A stretch of 64,000 nucleotides of DNA from an uncultured Burkholderiales bacterium (lineage in GTDB: Bacteria; Pseudomonadota; Gammaproteobacteria; Burkholderiales; Burkholderiaceae_C). Made by a program: the position numbers and the translations under genes. The stretch is taken from positions 62,001 to 126,000 of the forward strand of contig CAMFGY010000004.1 of NCBI GenBank assembly GCA_945952065.1, read 5' to 3'. Of the stretch, positions 37,567-50,644 are shown piece by piece; within the stretch, counting starts at the first letter, position 1, and the number at the start of each line of letters is the position of its first letter. The notes below the pieces were generated by a model. That model did no database searches. It saw only the letters and a program-made list of their open reading frames with translations, and was not told where the DNA came from.

Positions 37567-38493
37567 TCAGCGGTTCAGCAAGCGCCGCCGCAGTTGCGGT
37601 TCCAGCCAGGGCATGGCCTGCAAAAACGCCAGGCTGATGCTGAGGTTGAACAGCAGATGCGCGCAGGCCACGGCCAAACCCGGGTCTGCGGCAATGGACA
37701 CCATGGCCTGGGAGAACTGCGGCAGGAAGGGGAAGTACAGCGCCGCGCCGATGGCATTGAACAAGACATTGGCCAGCGCGGTGGCGCGGGCCACCGCATT
37801 CATGCCGAGGCTGGCGATATAGGCGGTGGAGGTTGAGCCCACATTGGCCCCCACCACGATGGGGATGGCGGCCTCAGCCGGCAACACCCCTTGCTGGGCC
37901 AACAAAATGGCCACGCCGCTGGTGACGCTGCTGGATTGAACCAGGGCCGTGAACAACAGGCCCGTGAGCACGCCCAGCCAAGGTGCTTGCGCCAGGCTCA
38001 GCCACTCCAAGAACAAGGGCTGCTGCTGCAAGGGCTTGAGTTGTTCGGAGATCAGGTCCAAGGCAAAGAAGATCAGCCCAAAATAGAACACCGATTTGCC
38101 CAGCAGCTTGGCCCTTTGTGGCAGCGCCGAACACAAAGCGCCCAGCACCATGAAAAGCGGCCCAATGGCGGTGAGCTTGAAGGACACCAGCCAGGCCGTG
38201 GCCGTGGTGCCGACGTTGGAGCCCAGCAAGACACCCAGGCTGGCCCGAAACGAAATGGCCGAAGCATCCACCAAGGCCGCGGTCAGCGCCGTGGTGGCGC
38301 TGCTGGATTGCACCAAGGCGGTGGCCAGCGCACCAATGGCAAAGCCCTTCCAGCGGTTCTCTGTGACCCGGGCCAACCACAGTCGCAGGGACTCGCCGCC
38401 CACCATCTGCAACTCGCGGCTGAAACCTTGCAAACCGTAGATGAACAACACAATCGCGGCCAGGACCGCAAGCAAAGCATGAAACTGACTCAT
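37567..38493 (-). CDS. Na+/phosphate cotransporter family protein (short form)
   Basis: A 308-residue inner-membrane protein with eight or so spans and the two inverted-repeat QSSS motifs of the NptA/PhoU-type family: ALVQSSSATTALTAAL in the first half and ALVQSSSVTSGVAIL in the second. IVVGANVGSTSTAYIAS is also typical. The C-terminal PhoU-like domain of longer members (about 540 residues) is absent, as in other short relatives. Phosphate transport is expected from the family but not shown here. GGAG precedes ATG 38493. It lies 19 nt after the Lrp-type regulator gene, so an operon is likely. Confidence 0.9.
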   Translation of the reverse strand: MSQFHALLAVLAAIVLFIYGLQGFSRELQMVGGESLRLWLARVTENRWKGFAIGALATALVQSSSATTALTAALVDASAISFRASLGVLLGSNVGTTATAWLVSFKLTAIGPLFMVLGALCSALPQRAKLLGKSVFYFGLIFFALDLISEQLKPLQQQPLFLEWLSLAQAPWLGVLTGLLFTALVQSSSVTSGVAILLAQQGVLPAEAAIPIVVGANVGSTSTAYIASLGMNAVARATALANVLFNAIGAALYFPFLPQFSQAMVSIAADPGLAVACAHLLFNLSISLAFLQAMPWLEPQLRRRLLNR

Positions 38494-38512
38494 CAACGGC
38501 TCCGTCCCGGCC

Positions 38513-39079
38513 TCAAATGGACTGCAGATGGGCCAAAGGCGTCAAGGCGCCCGCCTTGACCTCGCCCAATGAAAAGCTGGTATGCACATCTTTGACGTTA
38601 GGTAAATGCAGCAAAACGTCGATGGTGAAGCGGCTGAAGGCATCCAAATCGGTGGCCAAGACCTGCAGCTCAAAGGTGCCGGCGCCGGAGATGTAGTGAC
38701 AGCTGATGACCTCGGGCAAGGCCCGGATGGCGTCTTCCAGCGGCTTGGTGGAGGCGCCGTTGTTGCGGTCGGCATCTACCCGCACAAAAGCCAGCACGCC
38801 CAGGCCGACCTTGCGGCGGTCGATCTCGGCGCGGTAGCCGGTGATGAAACCCTGCTCTTCCAGCCAGCGCACCCGCCGCCAGGTGGGCGCGGTGGACAAG
38901 CCGATGCGGGCCGACAACTCGGCATTCGACAGCCGCGCATCACGCTGCAGCTCGCCGAGGATGGCGATGTGATAGCGATCCAGCCCCAAGCCAGAGCTGG
39001 CACTGAGCTCGACATCCTCCACCTCGGGCGCGTTCACGTCGACCGATGGGCTTTTGCTGGCATTGGCGGGCTTGGCCAT
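38513..39079 (-). CDS. Lrp/AsnC-family transcriptional regulator
   Basis: A 188-residue regulator. A 30-residue acidic N-terminal extension (ASKSPSVDVNAPEVEDVE) precedes the winged HTH (LDRYHIAILGELQRDARLSN, ELSARIGLSTAPTWRRVRWLE). The C-terminal RAM effector domain has LPEVISCHYISGAGTFELQV. Lrp family members sense amino acids. It is divergent from the indolepyruvate oxidoreductase gene, and a 15-bp palindrome lies between. A role in controlling that gene by an aromatic or branched amino acid is likely but inferred. The N-terminal extension is longer than usual. Confidence 0.92.
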   Translation of the reverse strand: MAKPANASKSPSVDVNAPEVEDVELSASSGLGLDRYHIAILGELQRDARLSNAELSARIGLSTAPTWRRVRWLEEQGFITGYRAEIDRRKVGLGVLAFVRVDADRNNGASTKPLEDAIRALPEVISCHYISGAGTFELQVLATDLDAFSRFTIDVLLHLPNVKDVHTSFSLGEVKAGALTPLAHLQSI

Positions 39080-39115
39080 GAAATCTCTCCTGCTTTCGGC
39101 GAAGCAATGATTGCA

Positions 39116-39130
39116 GATGCAAATCGCATC
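39116..39130. promoter_or_regulatory. Lrp-type operator between regulator and oxidoreductase genes
   Basis: GATGC-AAATC-GCATC is a perfect 15-bp inverted repeat with an A/T-rich centre, the usual size of Lrp/AsnC half-site pairs. It lies 37 nt upstream of the regulator's ATG and about 190 nt upstream of the oxidoreductase ATG. A second, looser pair (TTGC...GCAA) lies near 39160-39176. Confidence 0.55.
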
Positions 39131-39320
39131 GCATTTTCATCATTTCGGAAACATTATTGCTTGCCGCATGCAAAAACAACAGCAAAGAGAAAGCACATGC
39201 GGGCGGGCTTTGCCTACACTCCCATGCCCGGTAATACTGCCGATATTGACGGAGGCGGCGCCGCCACAAGCAGCGAACAGCCCACCCGAAGCCCCCAAGA
39301 GACAAAAGAGCGACACCACC

Positions 39321-42300
39321 ATGAATGCACCTTTGCCCGAACACATCCTGCGCGCGCTAGAAACCGTGACGCTGGACGACAAATACGCGCTGGACAGCGG
39401 CCGCGCGTTCATGAGCGGGGTGCAGGCCCTGGTGCGACTGCCCATGTTGCAACGCAAACGCGACGCCATGGCCGGGCTCAATACCGCGGGCTTTGTCTCC
39501 GGCTACCGCGGCTCGCCGCTGGGCGGCTATGACCAAGCGCTGCAAGCCGCCAAAAAACATCTGGCCAAGCAAAACATCGTCTTCCAGCCGGGCGTCAACG
39601 AGGAACTGGGCGCCACCGCCGTCTGGGGCACGCAACAGCTGGCCCTGTTCCCGGAGAAGGCCAAGGTCGACGGCGTGTTCGGCATCTGGTACGGCAAGGG
39701 CCCGGGTGTGGACCGCAGCATTGACGTGTTCAAGCACGCCAATATGGCCGGTACCTCCAAGCACGGCGGCGTGATCGCGGTGGCGGGGGATGACCATATT
39801 GCCAAGAGCTCCACCGCCGCCCACCAGAGCGACCACGTCTTCAAAGCGGCGGGCTTCCCGGTGTTCTTCCCCAGCAGCGTGCAAGACATCTTGGACATGG
39901 GCTTGCATGCCTTTGCCATGAGCCGCTTCTCGGGCCTGTGGTCGGGCATGAAGACGATTCAGGAAATCGTCGAGTCCTCGGCCTCGGTCAGCGTGGACCC
40001 GGACCGGGTCAAGATCATCCTGCCGGAAGACTTCCCCATGCCGGCCGGCGGCCTGCACATCCGCTGGCCCGATCCACCGCTGGATCAAGAAGCCCGCATG
40101 ATGGACCACAAGTGGTACGCCGCCCTGGCCTATGTGCGCGCCAACAAGCTGAACTACAACGTCATCGCCACCGACAAAGACCGCTTCGGTCTGATCGCCT
40201 CGGGCAAGGCCTACAACGACACCCGCCAAGCCCTGCACGACTTGGGCTTGGACGATGACACCTGCCGCCGCCTCGGCATCCGCCTGCACAAGGTCAATGT
40301 GGTGTGGCCGCTGGAAGCCACCATCACCCGCGACTTTGCAGACGGTCTGCAAGAGATTCTGGTGGTGGAAGAAAAGCGCCAGGTCATCGAGTACCAAATC
40401 AAAGAGCAGCTCTACAACTGGCGCCCCGATGTGCGCCCCCATGTGCTGGGCAAGTTTGACGACGACGCCGAAAGCGGCGCGCTGGGCGGCGAATGGGGCA
40501 TGGCCAACCCGAGCAAGAACTGGCTGCTGCGCCCCCAAGCCGACCTGACGCCGGCCATCATCGCCCGCGCCATTGCCAAGCGTTTGAAGAAGCTGGGCGT
40601 GGACGCCGATGTGGCCGCCCGTCTGGACGCCCGTGTGGCCATCATCGACGCCAAGGAAGCCTCGCTCAAGAACGAAGAAAAAACCGCCGGCGGCGCCGAC
40701 CGCACGCCCTGGTTCTGCAGCGGCTGCCCGCACAACACCTCCACCCGCGTGCCGGAAGGCTCGCGCGCCGTGGGTGGCATCGGCTGCCACTACATGGTCA
40801 CCTGGATGCCCGGCCGCAACACCGCCACCTTCACGCAAATGGGCGGCGAGGGCGTGCCTTGGGTGGGTCAGGCCGCCTTCACCGATGAGAAGCACATCTT
40901 CTCCAATCTGGGCGACGGCACTTACTTCCACAGTGGCATCTTGGCGATTCGCCAGAGCATCGCCGCCGGCGTCAACATCACCTACAAAATCCTCTACAAC
41001 GACGCCGTTGCCATGACCGGCGGCCAGCAAGTGGGCGAGCGCGCGGAAGGCCACACGGTCTTGCAGATCATGCAAAGCGTGTCCTCCGAGGGCGTGGCCA
41101 AGCTGGTCATCGTCACCGACGAGCCGTCCAAGTACGAGGGCGTGACCCTGCTGCCAGGCGTGACCGTGCATCACCGCGATGAGCTCGACGCCATCCAGCG
41201 CGAGTTCCGCGAAATCCCCGGCACCACCGCCATCATTTACGACCAGACCTGCGCGACCGAAAAGCGCCGCCGTCGCAAGCGCGGCAAGCTGGTGGACCCG
41301 GCCAAGCGTGTGGTCATCAACGAACTGGTGTGTGAGGGCTGCGGTGACTGCTCGATCCAGTCCAACTGCTTGTCCATCGAGCCGCTGGAGACCCCTTTTG
41401 GCCGCAAGCGCCAGATCAACCAGAACACTTGCAACAAGGACTATTCCTGCGTCAAGGGTTTCTGCCCCAGCTTCGTCACCGTGGAAGGCGGCGAGCTGAA
41501 GAAGCCTAAGAAAGACAAGCGCGTCAGCCCCTTTGATGCCTCGCTGGGCGCACTGCCGCAACCGCTGATCCCCAACCCCGAGAAAGCCTGGGGCATTGTG
41601 GTGGGCGGCGTCGGCGGCACCGGCGTCATCACCATCGGCCAATTGCTGGGGATGGCCGCTCACCTGGAAGGCAAGGGCGTGATCACCCAAGACGCCGCAG
41701 GCTTGGCGCAAAAGGGCGGCAGCACCTGGAGCCACATCCAAATCGCCAACAGCGAAGACGCCATCCACTGCACCAAGGTCGGCACCGCCGAGGCGGACTT
41801 GGTGATCGCCTGCGACTCCATCGTGGCCGCCAACAAGACCACGCTGGCGGTGATGCGCGAGGGCCGCACCTATGTCGCCTTGAACACCCATGGCTCGCCA
41901 ACCGCCTCCTTGGTGAACGACGCCAACTGGAGCTTCCCAGGCGCGGCCTGTGAAAGCGCCGTGGCCGCTGCCGTCGGCAAGGCCGGCGTGGGCATGTTTG
42001 ACGCCGAGGAAGTGGCCGTCAAATTGGTGGGCGACTCGCTCTACACCAACCCCTTGATGCTGGGCTACGCCTGGCAGCAAGGCCGCGTGCCGCTGAGCTA
42101 TGCCGCCTTGATGCGCGCCATCGAGCTGAACAATGTGCAGGTCGAAAACAACAAGATCGCCTTCGAATGGGGCCGTCGCTGCGCACATAACCTGGCGGCT
42201 GTGCAGGCCTTGTTTGCGGCCACTCAGGTGATCCAGATCGTCAAGCGCGAAAGCCTGGACGAAATCGTGGCCAAGCGCATGGACTTCCTTGTGGACTACC

Positions 42301-42884
42301 AAGACAGCGCCTACGCCGAGACCTACAAGGCCTTTGTCGAGAAGGTGCGCGCGGCTGAAAGCCCCTTGGGCAGCAGCAAGCTGAGCGAGGCGGTGGCCCG
42401 CTATCTGTTCAAGCTGATGGCCTACAAAGACGAGTACGAAGTCGCCCGCCTGCACACCGACCAAAAATTCTTAGACAAGGTGGCCGCTCAGTTCGATGGC
42501 GACTACAAGCTGGTGCACCACCTGGCCCCGCCGCTGCTGGCCAAGAAGAACGCCAAGGGCGAACTGGTCAAGCAGCAAATGGGCGCCTGGATTCGCCCGG
42601 CCTTCCGTCTGCTGGCCGGCTTGAAAGGCCTGCGCGGCGGCGCCTTCGACATCTTCGGCCACACCGCCGAGCGCAAGATGGAGCGCGCCCTGATTCAAGA
42701 CTACCGCGCCAGCATCGACGCCCTCCTGGCCAAGGGCTTGACGTCCGAGCGCCTGAGCCTGGCCCTTGACATTGCCCGCATCCCCGAAGAGATTCGCGGT
42801 TATGGCCACGTCAAGGAGCGCCATGTGCACGCCGCCCGCGCCAAGTGGGACGGCCTGATGGCGCAGTGGAAGGCCCTGGCCTGA
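39321..42884 (+). CDS. Indolepyruvate ferredoxin oxidoreductase, fused alpha/beta form
   Basis: A 1187-residue oxygen-sensitive enzyme that decarboxylates aryl 2-oxo acids (indolepyruvate, phenylpyruvate) to acyl-CoA. An N-terminal pyruvate-ferredoxin-like half leads to the TPP-binding part with CSGCPHNTSTRVPEGSRAVG and GIGCHYMVTW. A 4Fe-4S region reads VCEGCGDCSIQSNCLSIEP and SCVKGFCPSFVTVEGGEL. The C-terminal gamma-like domain has GGVGGTGVITIGQLLGMAAH and QDAAGLAQKGGSTWSHIQI. It starts at ATG 39321. This long fused form is characteristic of Proteobacteria. It forms its own transcript, ended by the terminator at 42904-42937, and is probably regulated by the divergent Lrp protein. Confidence 0.95.
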   Translation: MNAPLPEHILRALETVTLDDKYALDSGRAFMSGVQALVRLPMLQRKRDAMAGLNTAGFVSGYRGSPLGGYDQALQAAKKHLAKQNIVFQPGVNEELGATAVWGTQQLALFPEKAKVDGVFGIWYGKGPGVDRSIDVFKHANMAGTSKHGGVIAVAGDDHIAKSSTAAHQSDHVFKAAGFPVFFPSSVQDILDMGLHAFAMSRFSGLWSGMKTIQEIVESSASVSVDPDRVKIILPEDFPMPAGGLHIRWPDPPLDQEARMMDHKWYAALAYVRANKLNYNVIATDKDRFGLIASGKAYNDTRQALHDLGLDDDTCRRLGIRLHKVNVVWPLEATITRDFADGLQEILVVEEKRQVIEYQIKEQLYNWRPDVRPHVLGKFDDDAESGALGGEWGMANPSKNWLLRPQADLTPAIIARAIAKRLKKLGVDADVAARLDARVAIIDAKEASLKNEEKTAGGADRTPWFCSGCPHNTSTRVPEGSRAVGGIGCHYMVTWMPGRNTATFTQMGGEGVPWVGQAAFTDEKHIFSNLGDGTYFHSGILAIRQSIAAGVNITYKILYNDAVAMTGGQQVGERAEGHTVLQIMQSVSSEGVAKLVIVTDEPSKYEGVTLLPGVTVHHRDELDAIQREFREIPGTTAIIYDQTCATEKRRRRKRGKLVDPAKRVVINELVCEGCGDCSIQSNCLSIEPLETPFGRKRQINQNTCNKDYSCVKGFCPSFVTVEGGELKKPKKDKRVSPFDASLGALPQPLIPNPEKAWGIVVGGVGGTGVITIGQLLGMAAHLEGKGVITQDAAGLAQKGGSTWSHIQIANSEDAIHCTKVGTAEADLVIACDSIVAANKTTLAVMREGRTYVALNTHGSPTASLVNDANWSFPGAACESAVAAAVGKAGVGMFDAEEVAVKLVGDSLYTNPLMLGYAWQQGRVPLSYAALMRAIELNNVQVENNKIAFEWGRRCAHNLAAVQALFAATQVIQIVKRESLDEIVAKRMDFLVDYQDSAYAETYKAFVEKVRAAESPLGSSKLSEAVARYLFKLMAYKDEYEVARLHTDQKFLDKVAAQFDGDYKLVHHLAPPLLAKKNAKGELVKQQMGAWIRPAFRLLAGLKGLRGGAFDIFGHTAERKMERALIQDYRASIDALLAKGLTSERLSLALDIARIPEEIRGYGHVKERHVHAARAKWDGLMAQWKALA

Positions 42885-42903
42885 GGCGCCTCGCCCCCAT
42901 CAA

Positions 42904-42937
42904 AAAAGCCCGCAGCGCGCAAGCCCTGCGGGCTTTT
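42904..42937. terminator. Two-way rho-independent terminator
   Basis: AAAAGCCCGCAG (42904-42915) is perfectly complementary to CTGCGGGCTTTT (42926-42937) with a 10-nt loop. Runs of A on one side and T on the other let it act for both the oxidoreductase gene and the convergent exporter gene. Confidence 0.9.
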
Positions 42938-42944
42938 CATTTCT

Positions 42945-43859
42945 TCAGCGCGCGAACTTCCTGGCCCCTGCCACGCACAGAATCACCGCCAGGGTCACGC
43001 CCAGCATGCCCGGGCTGACCTGCTCCTGCAGCAAACCCGCCGCCAAGGCCAAGCCGAAGAAAGGCTGCAAAAGCTGCAACTGGCCCACCGCCGCAATGCC
43101 GCCCTGGGCCAGGCCGCGGTACCAAAAGACAAAGCCAATCAGCATGCTGAACACCGACACATAGGCCAAGCTGAACCAAGCCGGAGCGGAGATGCCTCGA
43201 AAGTGCGCAGGCGCCATCCACCATGCCAACAAGGCCATGAAGGGCCAGGCCAAGAGCAAGGCCCAGCTGATCACCTGCCAGCCGCCCAAGCTGCGCGACA
43301 GCTTGGCGCCTTCCGCATAGCCCAGGCCGCACACCAAGATCGCCAGCAGCATCAAGAGGTCCCCACGGGAGGCCGTCCCGGCGCCTTGGGTCAAAGCAAA
43401 GCCCACCACCAGGCCACTGCCCAAGACCGAGAACAGCCAAAACACCGGGCGCGGCCGCTCGCCACCGCGCAGCACCGCAAAGGCCGCCGTGGCCAGCGGC
43501 AGCAAACCCAGGAAGACGATGGAATGCGCCGAGCTCACTGACTGCAGCGCCAGCGCCGTCAACACCGGAAAGCCCAAGACCACACCCAAGGCCACCAGGG
43601 CCAGCGAGCCCAGTTGCTGGCGCGAAGGCCGTGGCGCCTTGAAGGCCAGCAACAGGCACAGGGCCAGCAGGGCCGCAATGCTGGCGCGCGCCGCCGTCAA
43701 GAAGAAGGGCGTGAAGGCCTGCACCGCCACCCGCGTGGCCGGCAAAGAGGCGCTGAAGATCAGCACGCCCAAAAACCCGTTTAGCCAGGCCTGCAACCCG
43801 CCCGCCGGATGCAGACCCGGTTCGGTCGAGGCTTGTGTTCTTTGTTGTTGCTGCATCTT
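42945..43859 (-). CDS. EamA/DMT-family exporter
   Basis: A 304-residue inner-membrane protein with about ten spans in two repeats, for example FLGVLIFSASLPATRVAVQAF, the loop FFLTAARASIAALLALCLLL and ISWALLLAWPFMALLAW. DMT exporters of this type often export amino acids or related compounds. It is divergent from the MocR regulator gene, a common pairing for such exporters. ATG 43859 has GGGAG 6 nt upstream; in-frame ATGs at 43916 and 43934 would add a Lys/Glu-rich N-terminus and overlap the operator. Confidence 0.88.
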   Translation of the reverse strand, partial: KMQQQQRTQASTEPGLHPAGGLQAWLNGFLGVLIFSASLPATRVAVQAFTPFFLTAARASIAALLALCLLLAFKAPRPSRQQLGSLALVALGVVLGFPVLTALALQSVSSAHSIVFLGLLPLATAAFAVLRGGERPRPVFWLFSVLGSGLVVGFALTQGAGTASRGDLLMLLAILVCGLGYAEGAKLSRSLGGWQVISWALLLAWPFMALLAWWMAPAHFRGISAPAWFSLAYVSVFSMLIGFVFWYRGLAQGGIAAVGQLQLLQPFFGLALAAGLLQEQVSPGMLGVTLAVILCVAGARKFAR

Positions 43860-43931
43860 GCACTCCCGCTTGGACTCAGGCTTGCCCTCGGGCTTGAGGG
43901 ATTGCTTGTTCTCCATGCTAGGCGCGATACT

Positions 43932-43955
43932 CATGACACTCAAAAAATTGTCATG
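43932..43955. promoter_or_regulatory. MocR-type operator overlapping the regulator start
   Basis: CATGACA (43932-43938) and TGTCATG (43949-43955) are perfect inverted repeats with a 10-nt A/T-rich spacer, between the divergent exporter and MocR genes. The right arm contains the regulator's own ATG at 43953, so binding there would block its expression. Confidence 0.5.
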
Positions 43956-45317
43956 GATACATTGACGATGGTGCAAGCCCGCTACAAACAAGTGGTGGAC
44001 CGGCTCGCGGCCGAGATCCGCGCCGGCCGCCTCAAGCCGGGCACACGCTTGCCCACCCACCGCGAACTGGCTCGCCAAGAGGGCATGGCCCTGGTCACCG
44101 CAAGCCGTGTGTACACAGAGTTAGAGGCCATGGGCTTGGTCAGCGGTGAAACCGGGCGAGGTACTTATGTGCGGGAGGCCTTGCTGCCCAAAGGCCTGGG
44201 CATTGACCAACAAGCCGCCCCTGACGATGTGCTGGACCTGAACTTCAACTACCCCGCCATGCCCGGCCAGACGGAGCTGCTGCGCACCGCCCTGCGCCAA
44301 TTGGCCAGCGCAGGGCATTTGGAGGCGCTGCTGCGCTACTCGCCGCATGGTGGCCGGGCGCATGAGCGCGCAGCGGTGGCTCAACACCTGACAGAACACC
44401 GAGGCCTGCCGGTGCAGGCCTCGCAGCTGGCCCTGGTCAACGGCGCCCAACACGGCTTGGCCTGCACGGTGATGGCCCTGCTGCAAGCCGGCGATGTGGT
44501 GGCCATCGACGCGCAAAGCTACCCCGGCTTCAAGCTCTTGGCCGAGACCCAGGGCTTGGAATTGCTGCCGGTGCCCGCCGCCGGCCAAGGCCCTGACCCG
44601 GAGGCCTTGGACCGCTTGTGCCGACGCCGCCGGGTGCGCGCGCTCTACACCATGCCGACCTTGCACAACCCGATGGGCTGGGTCACACCCTTGGCGCAAA
44701 GACGCGCCCTGGTGGATGTGGCGCGGCGCCACGGTCTGTGGCTCATTGAAGACGCCGCCTATGCTTTTCTGGCCGACAAAGCCCCGCCGCCTTTGGCCAA
44801 GCTCGCCCCGGAACTGACGGTGTATGTCAGCGGATTGTCAAAGAACGTGGCAGCCGGCTTGAGAGTGGGCTTTGTGGTGGCGCCACCGCAAGCGTTGAGC
44901 CAGATTGAGCGGGCCATTCGCGCCACCACCTGGAATGCCCCAGGCTTGATGACGGCGATTGCCTGCGGCTGGCTGGAGGACGGCAGCGCCGCTGCGCTGG
45001 AAGCACAAAAACGCGTCGATGCCCGCCAAAGGCAGGCCCTGCTGAGCCGAGTCTTGGCGGGTCAGGCCTGCATCCGTCACCCCGCCTCCTATTTCGCCTG
45101 GTTGCCCTTGCAGGAAGAACAGCGTGCCGACCGCGTGGCCATGACGCTTTTGTCCCAAGGCATCTCGGTCTCCACGGCCCAACCTTTCTCCACCGGGCCC
45201 GCGCCGCAGGCGCTGCGATTGGCGCTGGGCTCGGTGCCGCTGGACACGCTGAAAGAGGCTTTGCAGCGCGTCATGCAAGCGATTCAGGGCCATGCCTTTC
45301 AAGCTATGAAATACTGA
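43953..45317 (+). CDS. MocR-family GntR/aminotransferase-like transcriptional regulator
   Basis: A 454-residue regulator. The N-terminal GntR winged HTH (about 1-75) reads LAAEIRAGRLKPGTRLPTHR, ELARQEGMALVTASRVYTEL. A PLP-binding aminotransferase fold (about 85-450) follows, with the PLP Lys in VSGLSKNVAAGLRVGFVVAP and the PLP-contacting NGAQHGL, TLHNPMG and EDAAY. MocR proteins control transport or metabolism of amino acids, PLP or related compounds. Here it faces an EamA exporter across a palindrome. The start is ATG 43953; ATG 43968 is an alternative if the palindrome is upstream of the coding region. Confidence 0.93.
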   Translation: MDTLTMVQARYKQVVDRLAAEIRAGRLKPGTRLPTHRELARQEGMALVTASRVYTELEAMGLVSGETGRGTYVREALLPKGLGIDQQAAPDDVLDLNFNYPAMPGQTELLRTALRQLASAGHLEALLRYSPHGGRAHERAAVAQHLTEHRGLPVQASQLALVNGAQHGLACTVMALLQAGDVVAIDAQSYPGFKLLAETQGLELLPVPAAGQGPDPEALDRLCRRRRVRALYTMPTLHNPMGWVTPLAQRRALVDVARRHGLWLIEDAAYAFLADKAPPPLAKLAPELTVYVSGLSKNVAAGLRVGFVVAPPQALSQIERAIRATTWNAPGLMTAIACGWLEDGSAAALEAQKRVDARQRQALLSRVLAGQACIRHPASYFAWLPLQEEQRADRVAMTLLSQGISVSTAQPFSTGPAPQALRLALGSVPLDTLKEALQRVMQAIQGHAFQAMKY

Positions 45318-45341
45318 GCTCAAGCTCAATCCTGGACCCCC

Positions 45342-49349
<4,008 letters not shown>

Positions 49350-49353
49350 TGAG

Positions 49354-50526
49354 ATGGATGACGCCATGCAAGACTTGCAAACCGACAACAAAGCCACCGT
49401 CTTGGTGGTGGACGACACCCCGGACAACCTCAGCCTGATGAGCGATCTGCTGAAGGACTTGTACCGGGTCAAGGTCGCCAACAACGGTGAAAAAGCCTTG
49501 AAGATCGCCGCCAGCGCCAGCCCACCGGACCTGATCTTGCTGGACATCATGATGCCGGGCCTGGACGGTTACGCGGTCTGCAGCCAACTGAAGTCGCAGG
49601 CATCGACGCGTGAGATCCCGGTGATTTTCTTGACCGCCAAAAGCGAGGTCGAGGACGAGAAGCGCGGCCTGGATCTGGGTGCCGTGGACTACATCACCAA
49701 GCCCATCAGCCCGGCGATTGTGTTGGCGCGTGTGAAGACACATCTGAGCTTGAAGGCCAGCGCCGATTTTCTGCGCGACAAAAACGCCTATCTCGAGAGT
49801 GAGGTGCAAAGACGCACCCGCGAGGTGGCGGCGATTCAAGACGTCACCATCATGGCCATGGCTTCGCTGGCCGAAACCCGCGACAACGAGACCGGCAACC
49901 ACATCCGCCGCACGCAGCACTACATCCTGGCGCTGGCCCAGCATTTGCAAAAGGACTCCCCCTATGCAGCGGAGCTCGATGCACATACGGTTGAGATGCT
50001 GTTCAAGTCCGCGCCGCTGCACGATATCGGCAAGGTCGGCATCCCAGACCGCATCTTGCTGAAGCCGGGTCGCTATGAAGCGCATGAGTTCGAGATCATG
50101 AAGGCCCACCCCAAACTCGGTCGCGACGCCATCATCCGCGCAGAACAAGAGTTAGGCATGAAAGTGCCTTTTTTGGCGCACGCCAAAGATATTGCTTACA
50201 GCCACCAGGAGAAATGGGATGGCAGCGGCTACCCCGAGGGCTTGAGCGGCACGGCCATCCCGCTGTCGGCGCGGCTGATGGCGCTGGCCGACGTCTATGA
50301 CGCACTGATCAGCCGCCGGGTCTACAAGGCCGCCATGTCGCACGATCAAGCGGTGGCCATCATCCGCGACGGGCGCGGCAGCCATTTCGACCCCGTCTTG
50401 GTCGACGCCTTCCTGGCCCTAGAAACTCAGTTCATGGAGATCGCGGCACGCTTTCAAGACAGCGATGAAGACCTGGCCGAAAAGGCGCGCCAGATCGACA
50501 TAGCCCAGGGTGCCCCCAGCGCTTAG
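49354..50526 (+). CDS. REC-HD-GYP response regulator (c-di-GMP phosphodiesterase)
   Basis: A 390-residue protein. REC (about 12-125) has VLVVDDTPDN, LLDIMMPGLDG with the phospho-Asp near 61, and YITKPISP. A short coiled linker (ESEVQRRTREVAAIQ) leads to the HD-GYP domain, with PLHDIGKVGIPD, the second His pair in HEFEIMKAHP, and HQEKWDGSGYPEGL, the full GYP motif. It should hydrolyse c-di-GMP to pGpG or GMP when phosphorylated. It is 4 nt downstream of the hybrid kinase and almost certainly coupled to it. ATG 49366 is an alternative start. Confidence 0.95.
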   Translation: MDDAMQDLQTDNKATVLVVDDTPDNLSLMSDLLKDLYRVKVANNGEKALKIAASASPPDLILLDIMMPGLDGYAVCSQLKSQASTREIPVIFLTAKSEVEDEKRGLDLGAVDYITKPISPAIVLARVKTHLSLKASADFLRDKNAYLESEVQRRTREVAAIQDVTIMAMASLAETRDNETGNHIRRTQHYILALAQHLQKDSPYAAELDAHTVEMLFKSAPLHDIGKVGIPDRILLKPGRYEAHEFEIMKAHPKLGRDAIIRAEQELGMKVPFLAHAKDIAYSHQEKWDGSGYPEGLSGTAIPLSARLMALADVYDALISRRVYKAAMSHDQAVAIIRDGRGSHFDPVLVDAFLALETQFMEIAARFQDSDEDLAEKARQIDIAQGAPSA

Positions 50527-50644
50527 GCCCGGCGATTTGCTGCTGCGCATGGCTTTTGTCGCCACGGCGCGGGCCTGCTAGGCTGCAGGCCGACGCGCCG
50601 CCCCCTTCCGCCCTTTCCGCCCTTTTGTTATGGCTTGATCCTCG

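Noticed and set aside
37567-38493. A pseudogene because it is much shorter than PhoU-fused family members
   Set aside because: Both QSSS repeats and all expected spans are intact, the ends are clean, and short members of the family exist.
39357-42464. A 1035-codon open frame antisense to the indolepyruvate oxidoreductase gene
   Set aside because: High-GC codon bias leaves long open antisense frames; it has no recognisable domain or ribosome-binding site, while the plus strand encodes a well-known enzyme throughout.
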